Positions 38,918-48,118 of a stretch of 64,000 nt of DNA are shown piece after piece. A program made the translations under genes and the position numbers. Below the pieces are notes generated by a model. The model was not told the DNA's origin and searched no databases. It saw only the letters and a list, made by a program, of their open reading frames with translations. Numbering within the stretch: the first letter of the stretch is position 1; the number at the start of each line of letters is the position of its first letter. The stretch spans positions 132,808 to 196,807 of the forward strand of contig NZ_JACHBZ010000011.1 in the NCBI RefSeq assembly GCF_014200575.1, in the 5' to 3' direction. This DNA comes from Mucilaginibacter saanensis (GTDB lineage: Bacteria > Bacteroidota > Bacteroidia > Sphingobacteriales > Sphingobacteriaceae).

Positions 38918-39180
38918 TATTTTATATTATCAGGCAATGTTTTAATTTTGCCTTACCTAATTAATCCATTTAGTATCAAATAAACGTTAATTTCCCTACA
39001 ATATCTGTGCGGGGCGTTTATTTATTCTTCTCTATTGATCAATATACAGATCGTATTATTTGATATAATATTATACAGAATATGTAACGTTTTGCAATGG
39101 TAAGCGTCTATATTCTCAAAAAACTGCATTACAGGAAAATCCTGTGGTGTTGTATCTAAACAAACTACAATCTAATTATT

Positions 39181-39684
39181 ATGAAAAAAATTCTATTAGC
39201 CTTAGCTATTATTGCAGGCACAGCATTCACAAGTTTTGCGCAAACCAAATCAGGAGACAGCGGTAAATTCAGTATCGGGTTTGAAGCTGGTTTACCCGTA
39301 GGCGATGCACACACATTTTATAAGTCAGTATTTGGTGGTTCACTTAAATATGAATTGCCCATTGCGCCAAGTACTTTCTTTACGATTTCTGCCGGTTACA
39401 ACTCATTCCAGGTAAAAGATGAATGGAAAATCTTTGGCCATAACTCGGATGGTGCTATCCCGGTAAAAGCGGGTATCAAGTACTATTTTGACAAAGGATT
39501 TTTTGCAGAAGGCCAGTTAGGTGCTGCATTTTCTACTGAAAGTGGCGGTGGTACTGCATTTGTATACTCGCCTGGCATTGGGTATACCTTTGATGGCGGA
39601 TTCGAAGCCGGTGTTCGTTACGAAGGCTGGTCAAAAAATGGAACTGTTAGCCAGGTTGGTTTACGTGTAGCATACCGTTTCTAA
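39181..39684 (+). CDS. Small outer-membrane beta-barrel protein
   Basis: A 167-residue protein with a signal peptide (1-20, ending TSFAQ) and eight or so amphipathic strands. It ends in the aromatic VGLRVAYRF, a standard barrel terminal strand that ends in Phe. It is monocistronic with a strong terminator just after it. It lies between gldA and the gldFG gene, but no functional tie to gliding is shown. Confidence 0.82.
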   Translation: MKKILLALAIIAGTAFTSFAQTKSGDSGKFSIGFEAGLPVGDAHTFYKSVFGGSLKYELPIAPSTFFTISAGYNSFQVKDEWKIFGHNSDGAIPVKAGIKYYFDKGFFAEGQLGAAFSTESGGGTAFVYSPGIGYTFDGGFEAGVRYEGWSKNGTVSQVGLRVAYRF

Positions 39685-39700
39685 AATAACCTCATTAATC

Positions 39701-39738
39701 ATAAAAAGTCCGGAAAAAATATTTTCCGGGCTTTTTAT
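39701..39738 (+). terminator. Rho-independent terminator
   Basis: ATAAAAAGTCCGGAAAA (39701-39717) pairs with TTTTCCGGGCTTTTTAT (39722-39738) over 17 positions with one weak pair. It ends the small barrel gene. Confidence 0.88.
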
Positions 39739-39882
39739 GATTAAGGTTACGGATTTACAATTCGGGTATATCGTTTATCTAATCAGATCTGAACAGCAAA
39801 TACCAATTTTAAAAGAAGCGGCGGGTACTTTGCTTTGGCGCAATAATATTGTAATTTCGGCGCTTAACACCCGTATAAAAAA

Positions 39883-42279
39883 GTGCTTAGCATCCTCAAA
39901 AAAGAAATTACCTCATACCTCAGTTCGCTGGTGGCCTACGTTACCATTGGTGTATTTTTATTGGTGCTGGGCTTGTTTTTGTGGGTATTCCCCGATTCCA
40001 GTATTTTAGATTATGGCTACGCCGGGCTCGAAAGCCTGTTTAGCACAGCTCCATACCTGTTCATGTTCCTGATACCGGCTATCACCATGCGGTCGTTAGC
40101 CGAGGAGCGTAAAGAGGGTACGTTTGAATTATTGTTTACACGCCCGCTTACCGATTGGCAAATAGTATTAGGAAAATATTTTGCCAGCGTATTGCTGGTG
40201 CTTTTTGCCTTGCTGCCAACATTAGTTTATTATTACTCAGTAAGCACACTGGGTACGCCGCAAGGCAATATTGATACCGGAGCAGTAATTGGCTCATACA
40301 TCGGGTTGTTTTTGCTGGGTGCTGCATTTGTGGCCATAGGCCTGTTTGCATCGTCGGTAACTAAAAATCAGATTATTGCATTTACCATAGCTGTTTTTCT
40401 TTGTTTCTTTTTTTACAGTGGGTTTGATTCATTAAGTCAGCTGTTATCGCTGCAGGATATGGGCTTGCAAAATTTAGGCATTACGGAGCATTATCAATCT
40501 GTAAGCCGTGGTGTACTGGATACCCGCGATCTGGTTTATTTTATTGTTGTTGCCGGTATATTTATAGGGTTTACGCTGTTTGTGATTATTCAACAACGTA
40601 AAAAAAAGGTATTCTCAGGCACTATGATAGGGTTTATAAGTGCATTGCTTGTTTTAGCCGTACTATCAAATATTGCTTTTACCCGTTTTGATTTTACTAC
40701 CGAAAAACGTTACACCATATCGCCTATCAGCAGGCAAATTATGGATGGCTTGCAGCAGCCTGTAAAGGTTACCGTGTATTTGCAGAGAGGTAGTTTGCCG
40801 GGAGGCTTTAAACGTTTGCAGGGGGCTACCCGCGATATGCTAAGCGATTTGCAGGCCTACAGCCATGGTAAACTGCAATTTGAATTTGTTGATCCCCTGA
40901 AAAAACTTGCCGGCGATCAACAAAATCAAGCTATACAGGATCTGGAAGCCAAAGGAGTGGAGCCGACCAATCTTAGTGTAAAAACAGATGATGGTGTATC
41001 GCAAAAAATAATATTCCCCGCCGCTCAGGTAACGGCCAATGGGAAAGAAATACCGGTAAAGCTGCTGCTGAGCCGGATAGGACTTTCGCCTGATGAGGTA
41101 TTGAATAATTCCATCCAAAACCTGGAGTATGCCTTTTCATCAGCTATTAAAAAAGTTACCAGTGGGGGCAAACCTCAGATAGGCTTTACTGAAGGGCATA
41201 ATGAACTTACCGATGTGCAACTGAACGATGCCATGAAATCGCTGGCCGATGGTTATGAAGTGGGCCGGGTTAACCTTAATAATATTACAAGCGCAGGGTT
41301 GCAAAAAATAAAACTGCTGGTGATACCTAAACCAGATAAGAAATTCACCGAACTGGAAAAATTTAAACTCGATCAATATATTATGCATGGCGGCCGTGTA
41401 TTGTGGGCTATTGACCAGGTAAATGCCGAACTGGATAGTTTTCGCGGCCATGGCGGCGAACAATTGGCTTTCCCTAAGCAATTGAATTTGGACGACCAGC
41501 TTTTCCGGTATGGTGTCCGGATCAATTATGACCTGATTGCCGATATGAACTGTTCACAAATACCGGTAAGCACGGGTAACTTAGGCGAGCAGGCTCAAAT
41601 ACAAATGCTGCCCTGGCTGTTTTACCCGGTATTTATCCCGATGTCGAAACATCCGGTGGTGAAAAACCTTGATGGCATCAGCGGTGAATTTGCCAGTACT
41701 ATTGATCTGCTCGATGTAAAGAATGTTAAACAAACCGTACTGCTCACTTCATCACCATATAACAAAAAGGTGAGCGCCCCGCATGTCCTGTCGTTACAGG
41801 CTTTGGAGCAGGAACCCAACCCTAAGTATTTTCACAGTAAGCCTAAAATTGTGGGTGTATTACTGGAGGGGAAATTTGTATCAGACTGGCGCAACAGGCC
41901 ATTGCCCGAAGGTTTAAACGAGCAGATTGCTATACAGCCAGAGAGTAATCCCACCAAAATGATAGTGATCAGTGATGGTGACATTCTGAAAAACCAGGTG
42001 GGTACAGACGGCTCGCCTTATCCGCTGGGTTATGATCATTATACACAGCAAACTTATGGCAATAAAAACCTGCTGCTTAATATTGCCGACTATATGACCG
42101 ACGACTCAGGCCTGATTGCCCTGCGTACCAAAGAAATAAAGATACGCTTGCTTGACCGTGCCCGTATACGTGGCGAAAAAATGTACTGGCAGGTAGTAAA
42201 TACCATTTTTCCGCTTGCTTTAGTGTTAATATGTGCTATTTTTCAACATTATATTCGTAAGCGAAAGTATGCGCATTAA
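39883..42279 (+). CDS. gldFG: Fused gliding ABC permease GldF-GldG
   Basis: A 798-residue membrane protein from a GTG start. Residues 1-240 are GldF-like: six membrane segments with ITMRSLAEERKEGTFELLFTRPLTDW. After a short basic linker (QQRKKK, 237-242), residues 247-798 are GldG-like: one span (250-266), the TEKRYTISPISRQIMDGL segment, a periplasmic domain with GFTEGHNELTDVQL, and a last span near the C-terminus (PLALVLICAIFQHYI). In Flavobacterium these are two genes; here the frame is continuous and no start codon with ribosome site is evident at the junction. Partner ATPase is gldA upstream. Confidence 0.88.
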   Translation: MLSILKKEITSYLSSLVAYVTIGVFLLVLGLFLWVFPDSSILDYGYAGLESLFSTAPYLFMFLIPAITMRSLAEERKEGTFELLFTRPLTDWQIVLGKYFASVLLVLFALLPTLVYYYSVSTLGTPQGNIDTGAVIGSYIGLFLLGAAFVAIGLFASSVTKNQIIAFTIAVFLCFFFYSGFDSLSQLLSLQDMGLQNLGITEHYQSVSRGVLDTRDLVYFIVVAGIFIGFTLFVIIQQRKKKVFSGTMIGFISALLVLAVLSNIAFTRFDFTTEKRYTISPISRQIMDGLQQPVKVTVYLQRGSLPGGFKRLQGATRDMLSDLQAYSHGKLQFEFVDPLKKLAGDQQNQAIQDLEAKGVEPTNLSVKTDDGVSQKIIFPAAQVTANGKEIPVKLLLSRIGLSPDEVLNNSIQNLEYAFSSAIKKVTSGGKPQIGFTEGHNELTDVQLNDAMKSLADGYEVGRVNLNNITSAGLQKIKLLVIPKPDKKFTELEKFKLDQYIMHGGRVLWAIDQVNAELDSFRGHGGEQLAFPKQLNLDDQLFRYGVRINYDLIADMNCSQIPVSTGNLGEQAQIQMLPWLFYPVFIPMSKHPVVKNLDGISGEFASTIDLLDVKNVKQTVLLTSSPYNKKVSAPHVLSLQALEQEPNPKYFHSKPKIVGVLLEGKFVSDWRNRPLPEGLNEQIAIQPESNPTKMIVISDGDILKNQVGTDGSPYPLGYDHYTQQTYGNKNLLLNIADYMTDDSGLIALRTKEIKIRLLDRARIRGEKMYWQVVNTIFPLALVLICAIFQHYIRKRKYAH

Positions 42280-42314
42280 ATTTTATATTTTTGAGTGATT
42301 AAATAGACCCATAT

Positions 42315-43439
42315 ATGAGATTTATTGTTTCTACATCAACATTACTCAAACAACTGCAGGCAGTAAGCGGTGCTTTAAGTAACAGTACTGTATTGCCTAT
42401 ACTGGAAAACTTTTTGTTCGAGATAAAGGATGGAAACTTAACCATTTCTGCAACCGACCTGCAAACCAGCATGACTACTTCCTTACCTGTTGAAGCCAAG
42501 GAGAATGGTCGTATAGCTATACCATCGCGTATTTTATTAGAAACCTTAAAATCGTTGCCTGAACAACCGGTAGCTTTTTCTGTAGATGATAACACGTTTG
42601 CAATTGAAATTAATGCCGGCGACGGAAAGTATAAGCTGAGCGGTGAAAATGGTGAGGATTTTCCAAAAATACCGGTGGTTGAAAATGCATCGTCAGTAAA
42701 CTTACCCGCCTCGGTTTTGGCCGAAGCTATCAATAAAACCATTTTTGCAGTAAGTAATGATGAATTGCGCCCTGCCATGACCGGAGTTTATTGCCAGTTA
42801 AGTACCCAGCACCTTACATTTGTAGCAACCGATGCACATAAACTGGTTAGATACCGCCGTAAGGATGCCAAGGCTGCAAGCACTACATCATTTATATTGC
42901 CTAAAAAAGCGTTAACCCTGCTTAAATCATCATTACCTACTGATGATGTGAACGTGTCAGTTGAGTATAACTCAACCAGTGCATTTTTTAAGTTTGGCAA
43001 TATAAACCTGGTTTGTCGCTTAATTGACGAGCGTTATCCTGATTACGAGGCTGTTATACCACAAACTAATCCAAATAAATTAAGTATTGACAGGCTTGTC
43101 TTCCTGGGTTCATTAAACCGTGTGGCTATATATGCCAACAAAACCACGCACCAGGTAAGGCTTAAAATAAACGGCAGTGAGCTTAATATATCATCAGAAG
43201 ATATTGATTTTGCTAACGAGGCTCATGAACGCTTGAGCTGCCAATATGAGGGCGAGGACATGGAAATTGGCTTCAATGCACGTTTTTTAATAGAAATGTT
43301 GAAGAACTTAAGTTGCGAAGAAGTATCTTTGGAGATGTCGACACCTAACCGTGCCGGATTATTATTGCCTCAGGGTGGTGATGAAAACGAAGATGTGCTG
43401 ATGCTGGTTATGCCGGTAATGCTCAATAGCTATGCTTAA
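42315..43439 (+). CDS. dnaN: DNA polymerase III beta sliding clamp
   Basis: The 374-residue processivity clamp forms a ring on DNA. It has the three-domain clamp pattern from MRFIVSTSTLLKQLQAVSGAL to the C-terminal VLMLVMPVMLNSY. A -7-like TATTTTTG lies at 42286-42293 and a terminator at 43471-43497, so it is transcribed alone. It is far from dnaA in this window, which is normal in this phylum. Confidence 0.97.
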   Translation: MRFIVSTSTLLKQLQAVSGALSNSTVLPILENFLFEIKDGNLTISATDLQTSMTTSLPVEAKENGRIAIPSRILLETLKSLPEQPVAFSVDDNTFAIEINAGDGKYKLSGENGEDFPKIPVVENASSVNLPASVLAEAINKTIFAVSNDELRPAMTGVYCQLSTQHLTFVATDAHKLVRYRRKDAKAASTTSFILPKKALTLLKSSLPTDDVNVSVEYNSTSAFFKFGNINLVCRLIDERYPDYEAVIPQTNPNKLSIDRLVFLGSLNRVAIYANKTTHQVRLKINGSELNISSEDIDFANEAHERLSCQYEGEDMEIGFNARFLIEMLKNLSCEEVSLEMSTPNRAGLLLPQGGDENEDVLMLVMPVMLNSYA

Positions 43440-43470
43440 GTGTAAACTTAAATTATAAATCCAAAATTGA

Positions 43471-43497
43471 GTCCGGTTTTAAAAACCGGACTTTTTT
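43471..43497 (+). terminator. Rho-independent terminator of dnaN
   Basis: GTCCGGTTTT (43471-43480) pairs with AAAACCGGAC (43482-43491), realistically closing a 4-nt loop, and is followed by a six-T run. Confidence 0.88.
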
Positions 43498-43548
43498 GTT
43501 CGCCGTGGATAACAAAAATTGCGGCAAGCAGTTATTAGCTTATTATAT

Positions 43549-44244
43549 ATGAATAGCCGGATTAAAGCTTTATTTGTTATTGTGGGGGTTACCTGCCTGT
43601 GGGCTTGTAAAAAAAATGATGATGCACCCAAACGTCAACCAACCACTGGGCTTAACGTGGTTAACGCATCAGATAATACCATTAATTTTTATCAGAACGG
43701 TGCCCGGCTCAATAATGCTTCAAGCTATTTTCCGGGCGGATCGTTGGGTTATTTATCAGTTATAGCCCAAAATCAAAATTACCAGGTTAAAATTGCGGGC
43801 GCTACTGCGCCTTTGTTTAGCTTTTCAATGTCGCTTGATAGTGGCAAGCGGTATTCATTATATGTAACCGGCAAAACCGCCTCAGATTATTTTTACAAGC
43901 CCGATACGCTTAATGCCGATACCTCAGGCTTAACAAAGTTTCGGTTTGTAAATGCATCGCCCAATGCCGGGCCACTCGTGCTTGCCTTTGAAGGAATGGA
44001 TAATAATAAGGCTGTTTTGGATACTATTAAATTTAATAATATTAATTATAAAACAATAACCCCATTTGTAACTATTACGGGCGGGGTACGTAATGTTAGT
44101 ATTTACAGTGCTTCGGCGCCGTTAAATGCTGTGAAAGATACCATAACCCTTAACCCAAGTGGTATATATACCATATATAGTTACGGAACGATAAATGCGT
44201 CTGGCGGTCAGGGGTTTGGTACAGGCTTAATAGCTAATCAATAA
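43549..44244 (+). CDS. DUF4397 lipoprotein (copy 1)
   Basis: The frame opens at a TTG (43519), but the ATG at 43549 starts the leader MNSRIKALFVIVGVTCLWAC, ending in a lipobox Cys (20), so that start is used. The 231-residue product has two DUF4397-like Ig-type modules: LNVVNASDNTINFYQNGARL and FRFVNASPNAGPLVLAFEG. These proteins are surface or periplasmic and of unknown role. It is followed after 9 bp by a second gene of the same kind. Confidence 0.85.
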   Translation: MNSRIKALFVIVGVTCLWACKKNDDAPKRQPTTGLNVVNASDNTINFYQNGARLNNASSYFPGGSLGYLSVIAQNQNYQVKIAGATAPLFSFSMSLDSGKRYSLYVTGKTASDYFYKPDTLNADTSGLTKFRFVNASPNAGPLVLAFEGMDNNKAVLDTIKFNNINYKTITPFVTITGGVRNVSIYSASAPLNAVKDTITLNPSGIYTIYSYGTINASGGQGFGTGLIANQ

Positions 44245-44253
44245 AATATATAA

Positions 44254-44994
44254 ATGGCTAAACAAAATAAAAGCAATTTTTTGGTATCATGGTGTCTGTT
44301 TACCATGGGAGTATTGGTACTTCCCTTTATAGCATCATGCGGCAAAGGGGCAAATGCTAATTCTTCGGGATTGAATACTCAGCTACAGATTATAAATTTA
44401 AGTCCGGATGCGCTGCCCCTCAGCTTGTATCTGAATTATATTAAGGAAAGTACGGCAACTTACACCTATACTAATAATTCAGGCTATTTTTTCCTGTCAA
44501 CACTACAGCCGCCGTTGCAACTGCGTACGGCAACAACATCCCCCACAAACGTACTTACCATTACCAATACATTATTGTCAAACGCTAAATATACCTTGTT
44601 TGTTACCGGTTTCAAAAGCGATAGCAGTATAAAAAATTCAATCCTTTCGCTTGATACCGCAACACTGCCTGCAATAGGACGCGGTAAGGTGCGCTTTGTA
44701 AACGCATCGCCATCATCACCTGCCCTTGACCTGAAAGCTAATGGTACCGCTGTAGCCGATAGCCTTCCATTCAATAAAGTGTCATTATACGTTCAGGTGC
44801 CTGTGGGTAATTATAATTTTACTATAAATGCCAACAGAACTCCCGATAAAATTGAAACTACGCTTTTAAATGTAACCATACAGGATGGCCGGGCTTATAC
44901 TATTTATACGCAGGGGATAGTAGGCCGTACAGATTCTGTTGCATTTGGAGCCGCTGTATTGACTAATAATTTACTTCTTAAGACCACACAATAG
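44254..44994 (+). CDS. DUF4397 lipoprotein (copy 2)
   Basis: A 246-residue lipoprotein with the lipobox IASC (near residue 29) and two DUF4397-like modules, LQIINLSPDALPLSLYLN and VRFVNASPSSPALDLKANG. It is probably a diverged tandem duplicate of the gene before it and in the same operon (9-bp gap). Its role is unknown. Confidence 0.85.
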   Translation: MAKQNKSNFLVSWCLFTMGVLVLPFIASCGKGANANSSGLNTQLQIINLSPDALPLSLYLNYIKESTATYTYTNNSGYFFLSTLQPPLQLRTATTSPTNVLTITNTLLSNAKYTLFVTGFKSDSSIKNSILSLDTATLPAIGRGKVRFVNASPSSPALDLKANGTAVADSLPFNKVSLYVQVPVGNYNFTINANRTPDKIETTLLNVTIQDGRAYTIYTQGIVGRTDSVAFGAAVLTNNLLLKTTQ

Positions 44995-45040
44995 CAGCTA
45001 TTCTTTTTATATTCCTATTTTTGGCCAAAATTTAAAAACT

Positions 45041-45691
45041 GTGGAAGTAATTAAAACCATCATCGACTTTATATTACACATTGACGTACATCTGAGCCAG
45101 ATCACCAGAGATTACCAGGGTTGGACATACCTCATACTGTTTGCCATTATTTTTGCCGAAACCGGTTTTGTAGTAACCCCATTCCTTCCAGGCGACTCAT
45201 TGCTATTTGCCGCAGGGGCACTTATAGCAACCGGCCAAACCGGATTGGATATTACTTTAATCGCCATAATACTGGTAATAGCCGCTTTTGTGGGTAATAC
45301 CGTTAACTATTTGCTGGGTAGTTATTTAGGGCCAAAGGTTTTTAAAGAAGATAACAAGATATTAAAGTTAGAATACTACCTGAAAACCAAGGCTTTTTTT
45401 GACAAGCATGGTGGCAAGGCTGTAATATTCAGTCGTTTTTTACCAATCATCAGAACCATAGCACCTTTTGTGGCCGGGGTAGGGCGTATGCCTTTTCTGC
45501 GTTATAGTTTATATAACATTGTAGGCGGTGCAGCCTGGGTACTTAGCTTTTTGTTTATCGGGTTCTTTTTTGGAAATATCCCGGTAATAAAACAAAACTT
45601 TACGCTGGTAGTAATGGCTATTATCCTCATTTCAGTAGTGCCGCCAATATATGCAGCTATAAAAAGCAAGTCGGCCAAAAAAGCACAGTGA
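45041..45691 (+). CDS. DedA-family membrane protein
   Basis: A 216-residue inner-membrane protein from a GTG start (no ATG gives the full N-terminus). The family signatures are ETGFVVTPFLPGDSLLFAAGAL (in two parts, about 43-64) and FSRFLPIIRTIAPFVAG (about 129-145). DedA proteins are thought to act as flippases for C55-P or phosphatidylethanolamine and support membrane energetics. A -7-like TATTTTTG lies at 45016-45023, 17 nt before the start. Confidence 0.92.
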   Translation: MEVIKTIIDFILHIDVHLSQITRDYQGWTYLILFAIIFAETGFVVTPFLPGDSLLFAAGALIATGQTGLDITLIAIILVIAAFVGNTVNYLLGSYLGPKVFKEDNKILKLEYYLKTKAFFDKHGGKAVIFSRFLPIIRTIAPFVAGVGRMPFLRYSLYNIVGGAAWVLSFLFIGFFFGNIPVIKQNFTLVVMAIILISVVPPIYAAIKSKSAKKAQ

Positions 45692-45739
45692 AGTAAGCAT
45701 CCGGCGCTTGGTAATGGAGGTTAATGAGATAATCAGGTA

Positions 45740-46705
45740 TTATTTTGTTACCTGGTAGGTGCACTTGCCCGTTTTGTACAGAGCTTCTTCGCGTTGCAGA
45801 TTGTGCTGTTCGTCGGTGTTGATGGGCTGCGCTATTAATTTGTTTAGATCGGGCTGCCCGGCATCTACCCAGGCTGAGTACCAGAAACTCCCAACAGATA
45901 GTATGGATGCCCGCATTTGCCGCTCTACCATTCCCCGCAGCATTTTTTGATAAGCCAGGCAATAGGCTTCGGAATAATCACTGATCATTTTTTTTCCGTG
46001 CAGTACCTGGCTATATTTTTTATCGGCCGGGAAGGTTTTATTCAATAAACGTTCAAAACGCAATACGGTATCAACACTTTTAAAAGAAAACCGGCAGATT
46101 TTAAAGGCCTCAGCCAGCGGATTTTCAATATAGCGGGCTTTGCCAACAAAATAGTTATATCGGTTGCCAGATAGCTCCGGTATGCGGCTTTCCCATAAAG
46201 CGTGAATGCCGGTTTGGTTGCTAAGCTGTCCGTTATAGTTTTGGGTAAGGTGCAGGGGTACATGAGCATCGGCAATGTAATGACCCAGATTGGCCGATGT
46301 ATTAAGTATGGCCGTGGTATCATGCGCCTTAAAGGCCCGCACCAACTTGTAATATTGATATTGGATGGTCCAGGGAACGGTACCATACTTATCCAGAGTG
46401 TCTGCTGAATATTTGGCGGCTGCATCGGCCCATTTTTGCGGCATTGCGGCAAAAGGCTTTTTGCCATAGTGGTCGGCGTCAAAAAAATGCCGTGGCGCCT
46501 CCAATGAGTCAACGTAACGGCGTTTATCCGCGCTAACGGCGTGCTGTGTTATAAATCCAATATTGTTCTTGTAGAAGCCCGCCATGGCTTTAGGCAGGGT
46601 AAAAACTGCCAGCCTGTTAATGCGGTAATGCGCAAAAAATCCCCAGGAGGAGCAGAGTATAATTAAACAAGTACCTGATAAACCCAGGGCAATGCGCCGT
46701 TTCAT
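45740..46705 (-). CDS. Zinc-dependent phospholipase C / S1-P1 nuclease-like protein
   Basis: A 321-residue exported protein (signal peptide about 1-20) whose mature N-terminus WGFFAHYRINRLAV gives the expected Trp and His ligands. NLGHYIADAHVPLHLT and HALWESRIPEL carry the rest of the trinuclear-zinc signature shared by PLC and S1/P1 nucleases. Its exact substrate (phospholipid or nucleic acid) cannot be told. It faces the DedA gene on the opposite strand. Confidence 0.82.
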   Translation of the reverse strand: MKRRIALGLSGTCLIILCSSWGFFAHYRINRLAVFTLPKAMAGFYKNNIGFITQHAVSADKRRYVDSLEAPRHFFDADHYGKKPFAAMPQKWADAAAKYSADTLDKYGTVPWTIQYQYYKLVRAFKAHDTTAILNTSANLGHYIADAHVPLHLTQNYNGQLSNQTGIHALWESRIPELSGNRYNYFVGKARYIENPLAEAFKICRFSFKSVDTVLRFERLLNKTFPADKKYSQVLHGKKMISDYSEAYCLAYQKMLRGMVERQMRASILSVGSFWYSAWVDAGQPDLNKLIAQPINTDEQHNLQREEALYKTGKCTYQVTK

Positions 46706-46765
46706 GAACGTAAATATGGCTCTTAGTTTTGGGTTTTAGGCAATGGATTTTAAATTTAATTGCTG

Positions 46766-47524
46766 CTAAAGCCTCCCCACATAAACCTTGGTATCATAAT
46801 TAATAGTGATCGCATTGTCCTGCTGATATTTGTTAAACAAGGTTTTCAGATCGTTGATCATGGGGTGATAGCCTTCATCGTTTTTGGTGGGCATGTATGA
46901 TGAGGAAAGTAGGCGGCCGGCTAATCCCTCAAAATCAAAAACCTGTTTATTCTGAAATTCTTGGAGCTGAAACGGTTCAGGATTAAAGAAAGCGGCAATG
47001 TGGGCGGCATCAATGTTCCGGTGGTCAACTTTTACATAATCCCGGGCATGGGTAATAATCAGCTGGTCATATTCCTTTTCAAATGCTGAGGCTGTTTTTC
47101 TTTCGTTCCATATCAGGGCTACAATGCCGTTTGGCTTTAGTATCCGTTTAAACTCCGTTCTGCTATTTTGCGCATTAAACCAGTGGAAAGCCTGCCCGGC
47201 AATAATGGCGTCAACGCCGCCGGTAGCCAGGCCGGTATTTTCGGCTGTGCCGTCCATTGCCGAAAAGCCGGGATATGAGATAAGCAATTCCAGGGATTTT
47301 TCTCTCATTTCTGCATTAGGCTCAACCGCTATTACGCGGTACCCTGCATTCAGAAACAAAGCGGTTGATATACCGGTGCCAGCGCCAACGTCGGCTATTA
47401 GTTTATCGAGGGTTAAGTTATACTTGTCCTGTAAAAAGGTAATAATTTCAAAGGGGTAGTGCGGGCGATATTTAACATAATCATCAACCCGGTTGCTGAA
47501 TCTTTCGGTGCTGTTGGCAATCAT
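46766..47524 (-). CDS. Class I SAM-dependent methyltransferase
   Basis: A 252-residue cytoplasmic methyltransferase. The SAM motif I is IADVGAGTGISTALFL (about 43-58), an acidic EPNAEM follows, and GQAFHWFNAQNS is the family-typical motif (UbiE/Tam-like). RFSNRVDDYVKYRPHYP at the N-terminus is common in this subfamily. The substrate is unknown. Confidence 0.88.
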   Translation of the reverse strand: MIANSTERFSNRVDDYVKYRPHYPFEIITFLQDKYNLTLDKLIADVGAGTGISTALFLNAGYRVIAVEPNAEMREKSLELLISYPGFSAMDGTAENTGLATGGVDAIIAGQAFHWFNAQNSRTEFKRILKPNGIVALIWNERKTASAFEKEYDQLIITHARDYVKVDHRNIDAAHIAAFFNPEPFQLQEFQNKQVFDFEGLAGRLLSSSYMPTKNDEGYHPMINDLKTLFNKYQQDNAITINYDTKVYVGRL

Positions 47525-47704
47525 AGGGAGTTTTGTTGGTAAAAAAACAAATTGCAGATTAATGAAATATAACGCTTCATGTTAAGATTAAGTTTTTGCC
47601 CTGATTATTTATATCCGGGTATAAGTTTTACTGAATCAAAAGGGCAGGGGCTATGTATAAGCTAATCAACTCTATTAAAGTTTAAAACTTTAATAAAAAA
47701 CCAC

Positions 47705-47735
47705 TTGCATATTTAAATTTATCAACCTATATTTG
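47705..47735 (+). promoter_or_regulatory. Bacteroidota promoter of rpsT
   Basis: TTG (47705-47707) and TATATTTG (47728-47735, TAnnTTTG) are spaced by 20 nt, close to the usual -33/-7 arrangement. The rpsT start is 43 nt downstream of the -7 box, leaving a conventional leader. Confidence 0.65.
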
Positions 47736-47778
47736 CAGTCCTTAAAATAAATAGAAAAAAGAATAACAAAGCTATACA

Positions 47779-48033
47779 ATGGCAAATCATAAATCATCTT
47801 TAAAAAGAATCAGGTCAAACGCTGCGAAGCGTCTGCGTAACAGGTACCAGGCTAAAACAACCAGGAACGCTATTAAGAAATTAAGAAACACTACTACTAA
47901 AGCTGATGCAAGTGCATTGTTAGGTAAAGTGATCTCTATGTTAGACCGTTTAGCTAAAAAGAATGTTATTCACAAAAATAAAGCTTCAAACAACAAATCG
48001 AAGCTTACTAAATTTGTAAACGGCTTAAGCTAA
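47779..48033 (+). CDS. rpsT: 30S ribosomal protein S20
   Basis: The 84-residue very basic helical protein ([21 protein letters not shown]) is the usual S20 length and binds 16S rRNA. It has its own promoter and a terminator, so it is monocistronic. Confidence 0.97.
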   Translation: MANHKSSLKRIRSNAAKRLRNRYQAKTTRNAIKKLRNTTTKADASALLGKVISMLDRLAKKNVIHKNKASNNKSKLTKFVNGLS

Positions 48034-48052
48034 TAATCAGCTACAAAATATT

Positions 48053-48089
48053 AAAAGGGGATGGTGCCATGGTGCTATCCCCTTTTTTT
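48053..48089 (+). terminator. Rho-independent terminator of rpsT
   Basis: AAAAGGGGAT (48053-48062) pairs with ATCCCCTTTT (48077-48086), with GGTGCCATGGTGCT as loop, and a seven-T run. Confidence 0.9.
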
Positions 48090-48118
48090 GTTCGAATGTT
48101 TTTGTCTACTTTAATGTC

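Noticed and set aside
39131..39145. ACAGGA-AAA-TCCTGT hairpin before the small barrel gene
   Set aside because: A 6-bp stem with no T run and no obvious target; too weak to call an operator.
39737..40009. 90-residue plus frame across the start of gldFG
   Set aside because: It overlaps the GldF N-terminus in another frame and begins inside the preceding terminator region.
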